Positions 58,501-64,000 of a stretch of 64,000 bases of DNA are shown here, one piece after another; within the stretch, counting starts at the first letter, position 1; every line of letters starts with the position of its first letter. A program made the position numbers and the translations under genes. The notes beneath the pieces were generated by a model. It was not told where the DNA came from. It saw nothing but the letters and a program-made list of their open reading frames with translations, and did no database searches. This DNA is from Augochlora pura (lineage: Eukaryota > Arthropoda > Insecta > Hymenoptera > Halictidae): positions 5,952,001 through 6,016,000 of the forward strand of contig NC_135772.1 in assembly GCF_028453695.1 (NCBI RefSeq). Reading direction: 5' to 3'.

Positions 58501-60584
58501 ATGTAAATTGCTTATATGCTGAAATTTATTTATATCAAGTTTATCAAGTATATCTCCATTCATTTACGAAACAAAATTTAAAACTGGAAGTACAAATCTA
58601 AATTTTAAACTAGGATAATGCGCACTATTATCCATTATTTTATTGTATTGGTGTGTAAACTTAAAGAGTAAACTAATGATCAGAATTTGTAGGAAAAAAA
58701 ACATGGCAACAGGATTTAAAATGTCTTAGCAGATATAAAATCTCCAACTTTAGTCTACATACCAAGATACCAAGTTAATGATGCAGCGCATGCTAGAATT
58801 ATAAAATGAACCAGGAGCTTTGGTCCCATAGAACCTTTACGGATTTGTCGCTGAAGACCTGCTTCATATCCCTCTATAAAAGCAGTCTTCATTTTGTCCA
58901 TTTGTTTATTACCCGCTGAAGATTTAGTAGAGCTGAACATCTTTTTCACTTTTTCAAAATCAGATTCCAATGTCTGAATTCTAGCAGACGAGTTCTGCAA
59001 TAAACAGTCAACATATAATTAAAAATTGCGTTTGTTTCACTTTTGCAAATACATACTTCATGGATACTTATTAAATAATGTTTTACCGTGTTTGAAGACT
59101 GAAGAAGCCATTTCCTAAACTTGCTTGCATAGGATGGTCTTGTATTTAATTCTATATTTTCATCACGTTTTGTTTTAAAACTACGAATTTGTACATGATA
59201 ATTAGAAGGATTTCTAATACAGAATGTGCACGATGTTCTACAGTTTTGTTGTGAGAATAAATATACAATTGGTACAATGAGAGGTTCTGTAAATTCTGTA
59301 CAGGGAAACTTATGTTTGTTTTCTGTAAAACTTAATCCTGATACATAAGATGTCTTCCATCTATTTTCTCCTAAATTTTCGTCATAAATTTTTGTAGAAA
59401 GTTTGTGTAGCATTACATGAATATTAGCCTTTTTTGTATGAAGAGTTGTAATTACATTTTGTAAATTTAACTTATCCAATAATATCTCCATGTGACATTT
59501 TTCTGTCTAAAATAAAATACAAATTTTATAAAACGTTATAAGAAATCAATAAATTTGAATTCACTAATAGAGAAAATTATCATCACATTACACAGCATAT
59601 ATATACATTCACTTATAACTGTTGAAGTAATTATTTATACAATTTTTTGCAATCATTTTTCATTACAACATGCCTATATACAAAGATATGCATGTGAAAA
59701 AATATAAACTTAAATTAAACATCTTTAATAACTAAAAGTGTTTCGTATCTAAAAGAAATTATTTTATATTTTCACTAATAACCTGCTAATTAATCCACAA
59801 CTACAATTTAATATTTTGCAACAACCCTTTTATGTAAGAGGCATGTTATTTTGTTAATTTAATAACTGTAACATTTCTATGAACCATAATGCTTAAACAA
59901 AAACTTTCATTATATTAATACTTATATAAAACAAAGACATAAATATATGTAAAACACGTTTTCATAATTATTTGTTATTTATCTTATTATTTTACTTTAA
60001 GATTTTATGTGGAAATGTAATATACTCTCCATAGTAATCCATGAAAAAGTAATGATATAAATAATTATTTCAGTAGTTATAAATGCATATATATGATATT
60101 ATAGATTATATTATAGATTAATAAATAAAATGCTCTTACTTTTGCCAAGTGATTGCGTGAATTTTCATCCACAGTCTTTTTAAATCCATTTTCCCTTTTA
60201 CTTTTGACTTGAAATGACTTAGGTTTTGGATTAACAGTTGAAGTTAATTGCGTCAGATGATATAACACCTAAAAAATATAATCGCATTTAAATCCTGATG
60301 TTACAAAATACTCATTACTTCATAAAAAATTAATTGCCACCATATTGTTAACATGAAATAGTAACGAATTTCATCGTTTCGTACAAATAACGTAAACAGA
60401 GGTTATACTATCAGTTCATATGCAAATTTCAGGAGAAAATATTCATTAGGCACATTTCAAATAAACATTAGATAAAATACTATTTGCATGGAAAAATATT
60501 AATGACAATTAAAAACATGTATGATTAAATATACTAGAGTAAATAGATAACACAAACCTGATTATGAGATTGAAAAGAAAACAT
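55562..60584 (-). CDS. Mitochondrial i-AAA protease YME1L, complete gene
   Basis: ATP-dependent zinc protease of the mitochondrial inner membrane, facing the intermembrane space. Coding exons on the minus strand: 60558-60584, 60140-60268, 59087-59506, 58763-58994, 57883-57977, 57554-57797, 57302-57434, 56860-57097, 56535-56777, 56319-56465, 55825-55989, 55562-55753. All junctions are GT-AG and in phase, giving 754 codons plus stop, close to the family length. The N-terminus MFSFQSHNQ agrees with the MFS start of other YME1L proteins. Exon 4 holds the membrane helix (LLVHFIILACAASLTWYLG). AAA landmarks are Walker A GPPGTGKT, Walker B VIFIDEID, and the second region of homology GATNRRDDLDKALLRPGRFD. 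The protease site is HEAGH, with a further zinc ligand probably the D in TTGAANDF. The pore-1 loop reads ILVG. The gene appears intact. Confidence 0.95.
58247..58493. mobile_element. TTAA MITE in YME1L intron 4, 247 bp
   Basis: Inverted ends TTAACACGTTCGTCG (58247-58261) and CGACGAACGTGTTAA (58479-58493) are perfect over 15 bp including TTAA. Just inside the left end is a perfect 20-nt palindrome, GTCACCCATATCTGGGTGAC (58266-58285). No ORF. It is more than 250 bp from either splice site, so it probably does not affect splicing. Confidence 0.92.
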
Positions 60585-61233
60585 CGAATATCAATTCTTT
60601 TATCCCACGAAACAAATTGTTTATGAATCACTTTTTCAAATAATAGGAAATTCAACCTCGCGTTGTTTTGATTGTATCCAAAATTATTAAATTATATGAA
60701 ACTAATATCACTTGTTAGAAACATAGCTTTGATGTTGTAAGATAACGGAAGTGACTGCAATACTGTAAACTTCCGAATACTTAAATTCAACTGAGACACT
60801 TAGATAGAATTTTAGTTAAAAATATCTTCAGGAAACATATTATTTTTTAAACTCGAGATTTTATTGGATATGTAAAATCATATTTTGTGTTGTAGTAAGA
60901 CGTCTTAAATTAGATATAACATTTCAAGGTGACTAATACATAACTTCGGCGCGTACTTCATTTATTTTAGAAGAAAATGAAATTACGTAATGTTTGTTAT
61001 AATTATATTAAAGCGCAACTTGTTTTGAAACATAGATCACAACAGACTCGAATTCATTCGCACAGACTCGATTAATACTGCAAAAATACGTGTATGTACG
61101 TTCTGTTTATAGTACTTTATAGTAGCACCAACATGAGGAAGGTTTATACAACATAGATTCTTTGATTTGAATGACGCTAGTAACGATGTAAGAAAATGTT
61201 TGGTTTGTTAGGTTGTTACATACAGCAATGGGT
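60585..61233. other. Upstream region of YME1L
   Basis: AT-rich sequence beyond the YME1L start codon, expected to hold its 5' UTR and promoter, up to the assembly gap. I see no TATA box or conserved element at a convincing position and no other gene. Confidence 0.4.
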
Positions 61234-61333
61234 NNNNNNNNNNNNNNNNNNNNNNNNNNNNNNNNNNNNNNNNNNNNNNNNNNNNNNNNNNNNNNNNNNN
61301 NNNNNNNNNNNNNNNNNNNNNNNNNNNNNNNNN
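61234..61333. other. Assembly gap (100 N)
   Basis: Exactly 100 undetermined bases, the conventional length for a gap of unknown size. Any ORF reading through it is meaningless, and the true distance across it is unknown. Confidence 0.99.
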
Positions 61334-61341
61334 ATTGTAAA

Positions 61342-61527
61342 TCATAGAGAACTCTTTCGTTGGTACTGCGTAACATAGTTCATGGATTGAGAAAATGCAG
61401 CGAATTGCTGTACGCTAAATGGCTGACAATTCATAGCTGCCCCCATAGTCAATGTCAAAGAGAGGAGCAGGAGTGAGCAGGACAGCACATCAGACACCCA
61501 CGCGAAACGAGTCACATCAATAGCCAT
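61342..61527 (-). CDS. Possible first exon of a secreted protein
   Basis: From an ATG at 61525-61527 the frame encodes MAIDVTRFAWVSDVLSCSLL followed by LLSLTLTMGAAMNCQPF, a short polar start and a leucine-rich hydrophobic core ending in small residues, as in a signal peptide. It then runs QQFAAFSQS and so on to a TGA at 61342. An AGC|GTACAG after PFS would be a possible donor, in which case the rest of the gene may lie in or past the gap. Codon use and GC content differ from the AT-rich flanks. No family is recognised, and a chance ORF cannot be excluded. Confidence 0.35.
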   Translation of the reverse strand: MAIDVTRFAWVSDVLSCSLLLLSLTLTMGAAMNCQPFSVQQFAAFSQSMNYVTQYQRKSSL

Positions 61528-61542
61528 TGTAGCTTGCCACAC

Positions 61543-62186
61543 TTTACTGTACTTACAACATCACTCTTTTCGTTCATCCAACGTCTGGCGCTCCATCTAA
61601 AGCACACGACACGATATTCAACCTGTACCATTTATTTTTATTTGCCAGCGAGTTTGCAAACGATGCTCAATGTACATTGAGATGTGTTTCGAATGTATCT
61701 GTTTCAGAATAAGTCCTAATGTTACAAGTAAATATTGTAAACTTCTTATCTTTAAAGAGAAATAATTATTTTTATGAATATATTGACAAGAAAAAATCTT
61801 ATAATATTAAACATCAAGAAGCAATCAATTTATTAATGAGACTCATCGGCTCCAACAATTTCTCGAATTGTACAAATCGTAAAGAAAAGTACAAGTCGAA
61901 CATTGCGTGCGTGTCATACAGCATCAAGAGCATCGATGCGCGATAAGAATGAGACCACAAGTAAAGTGAGACGTTTCGGTTTTCTGTCCGTGTGAACATA
62001 CAGCCATAGAATCCACTGGGTTCGTTCTGTCTCTCTTGATCATCTCCCATTTTCTTCTTAAATTAACTGCGCATAGAACGCAGTAGATCGGTGGGGAATA
62101 AAAAAGTTCTTGAAATAAGTGACGACTGTATATGTATATCCTTATTTTGAAATAGGAACTAATAGCAGGTCATACACAACACAGAT
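61543..62186. other. Intergenic stretch
   Basis: No supported gene. Small ORFs on both strands (61719-61946 plus, 61814-62050 minus) overlap each other and lack recognisable features. Confidence 0.4.
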
Positions 62187-62656
62187 TTATTTCCTATAAC
62201 TGCGAAAATTATTCAACGCATGTTCTTTTGAATATGTACATGTTTTGATTAAAGATGATGCATGCACCACATTTGCAATAAAAACCTTCTGATCTCCATG
62301 CAGGGCTTTCAGCATCCTAATTGCTTTACGACTTTCTTCCAGGAAAGTAGGAATATGAGAATTAACCATCACAAATGGGATTGGATGATGCCAATAGATA
62401 TTTCTTTGGCAACTATTGATATCATCCAATCCCATTCGTGAGGTCTCCTCTTCACCACTTGGAGCAGATTCCGAGCGGAATCCCTAATACCACTGGTCAC
62501 ATTAAACCGCCAATAGACACACTGGCCTTGAGTAAAAATTCCACGGACATTCAGGATGCTGGGAAGCCTGTCTTTATTCTTGTATACATATTTGAAATGA
62601 AAACAGTATCTGTGTCCTAGTTTATCACCGGCGGAAGTTCCCAGTATCAAATACAA
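62187..62656 (-). pseudogene. Unrecognised ORF pair split by a frameshift
   Basis: Two minus-strand frames join naturally. The first (62656 down) reads LGTSAGDKLGHRYCFHFKYV, then YKNKDRLPSILNVRGIFTQG and so on to VVKRRPHEWDW. The second (from about 62428 down) continues DDINSCQRNIYWHHPIPFVM and ends NNFRSYRK at 62187, where the stop lies within an AAATAAA that could also act as the polyadenylation signal. A single missing G in TTGGATGAT near 62424 would explain the break. An imperfect 22-bp inverted repeat (62376-62397/62413-62434) overlaps the site. Composition is protein-like and unlike the AT-rich flanks. I do not recognise the family. It may be a decayed gene, a retrocopy, a sequencing error in a real gene, or an exon of a longer gene. 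Confidence 0.45.
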
Positions 62657-62854
62657 ATTTCCTTGGAGGTGATTAAAACAAAAATCCTGATTAATTTGGT
62701 GTTATATCTAAATTGGAAACGACCATAAGATTAAGTACACTTTCCTGAGTTTGTTTCAATTTTCTACACAAGTAAGTGGGACACATTTTTGTTTACGTTG
62801 GGAACATGATACAGAATAGTTCACTGTTTTAGCTTAGAACGGATGTACAAATCG

Positions 62855-62862
62855 TATAAATA
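62855..62862 (+). promoter_or_regulatory. TATA box of the SRPBCC-like gene
   Basis: TATAAATA lies 64 bp before the start codon at 62919. Transcription would begin near 62885-62890, leaving a ~30-nt 5' UTR. Confidence 0.5.
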
Positions 62863-62918
62863 ACGAGTCCGGATTTCTGTTTGTATCTACAAAGCACAAC
62901 ATTAGTTTTATTTTAAAT

Positions 62919-63664
62919 ATGGGACTTAACCCGATGAGATGGAAAACCAAAAACGTGTTGTATTCAGCATTAATGTTGTTTATTTTTTATATACTATTCA
63001 TATATAAGAAAAAGTCTCAAGTAATTTTTGAAGGCACTATACAAAACTCAAATCCAATTCATGTTTGGGAATATGTAGCAGATTTTAGCAACATGAAGAA
63101 ATTAAATCCAACAATGTGTGTGAAGGCAATATATAATTATTGATAACTATTTTCATTTATTCCTTATTATTTAAAAGAAGTATTTTTAACTTTAGAGAAG
63201 AGTTTGATATAATCGCAGAAAGTGGAAATTATGATCATTGGAAATATTCGGTCGAATATACCGAACGTTTAAGTCACATACCAATTATTCGAAATATTGC
63301 GCAAGGACATTATGCCATACGACAAGATAATCACGGATATTTAATCACGTCAAAACATCAGACATGCTTTTTTTCTAAACTAGGATGCTGTGAGTTCAAT
63401 TTTTTGAAATTCGGACTTGATAATAACGATTTGATCAGACTTTTAAATCGTGAATTTAAAATTCTGATTCATGTTTCAGTGGAATCGATCTCGCAATTCA
63501 GATTCGATAGAGATGGAGCTAACGATACGAAATGTATCGAAACAGTGCAATATGAGTGTCCGATCGTATTTTCGGAATTGTGTTACAGAGAAGTGATGTA
63601 TCAACGAGAGGAAATCATAAAAAGATTAAAAGCGGTATTTTCCGTAGATGAAGTTCAGAATTAA
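62919..63664 (+). CDS. Membrane-anchored SRPBCC/START-like protein
   Basis: A two-exon gene: 62919-63115 and 63196-63664, joined through AT|GTGTGT and TTTAG|A. This is the only GT-AG pair I found here that keeps the frame, and it gives about 221 residues. The N-terminus has a single hydrophobic helix (NVLYSALMLFIFYILFIY) after a short basic segment, followed by KKK. Next comes VIFEGTIQNSNPIHVWEYVA and DFSNMKKLNPT, the opening strand and helix pattern of the SRPBCC (polyketide cyclase/START) fold, which forms a lipid- or ligand-binding cavity. Exon 2 supplies the remaining strands and ends with a long helix (CYREVMYQREEIIKRLKAVF) typical of that fold. The ligand and role are unknown. The donor is weak, so the exon 1 end should be checked. 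Confidence 0.75.
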
Positions 63665-64000
63665 TAATATTTTATCAATTATATTTACATATATATGTAC
63701 ACATTACTAAAGGTTCCAATATAATTTTAGTATACATTCATTTATATGTTTCATATTGTACATTATCGTGATATAATTGTTATAATAAATATATTATTCT
63801 AACAAGTACTTAGACAAGATTTTATTTTTAATTTATTATCAGTATACAATGATCATAATTGATATACATATAGTACAGCAAGTAAATTGGGTAAGTAGAA
63901 AGAAACATTAACTTGTTCTATTTTGCATTTAAATATATAGTTTTTATTTAAACTTTCGATTCTAATCTCTTATTACTTCTAGTTTTATTATGACAAGTTC
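63665..64000. other. 3' flank
   Basis: AT-rich sequence after the SRPBCC-like gene. AATAAA at 63784-63789 is a reasonable polyadenylation signal, about 120 bp past the stop. Nothing else is recognised. Confidence 0.5.

Noticed and set aside
61107..61378. ORFs spanning the run of N
   Set aside because: They translate undetermined bases and have no meaning.

Overview
This window looks like a piece of an insect nuclear genome. It is AT-rich and gene-poor, with short GT-AG introns in a nuclear-encoded mitochondrial protease gene and many eukaryotic class I and class II transposons. A hymenopteran (bee, wasp or ant) is my best guess from overall character, but nothing here proves the order. The 100 Ns at 61234-61333 mark an assembly gap.

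Layout. About the first 55 kb is intergenic or intronic DNA without a recognisable host gene. It has been shaped by transposons: a degenerate piggyBac (3588-5831); a 6.6 kb jockey-type LINE on the minus strand (28978-35577) flanked by an 11-12 bp target duplication and itself broken by three later insertions (30169-30631, 31663-32321, 32549-33887); a gypsy-like solo LTR with a 4-bp target duplication (36739-37093); a 1.9 kb DNA element with ~125-bp inverted repeats (41465-43390); a Tc1-type element (44669-45864) holding a nested MITE; and an internally deleted BEL/Pao retrotransposon with LTRs and a 5-bp target duplication (52474-55271). Eight separate elements end in TTAA, and in each a short palindrome lies just inside at least one end. 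This recurring architecture is the most striking signal in the window.

The last 9 kb holds the host genes. On the minus strand, 55562-60584 is a complete 12-coding-exon YME1L gene (mitochondrial i-AAA protease, 754 codons plus stop by my splice model), with a TTAA MITE in its fourth intron. On the plus strand, 62919-63664 is a two-exon gene for a small membrane-anchored SRPBCC/START-like protein. Between them lie the gap, a possible first exon of a secreted protein (61342-61527, minus) and an unrecognised frameshifted ORF pair (62187-62656, minus). No operon-like co-operation is expected or visible. No RNA genes, CRISPR arrays or bacterial features were found.
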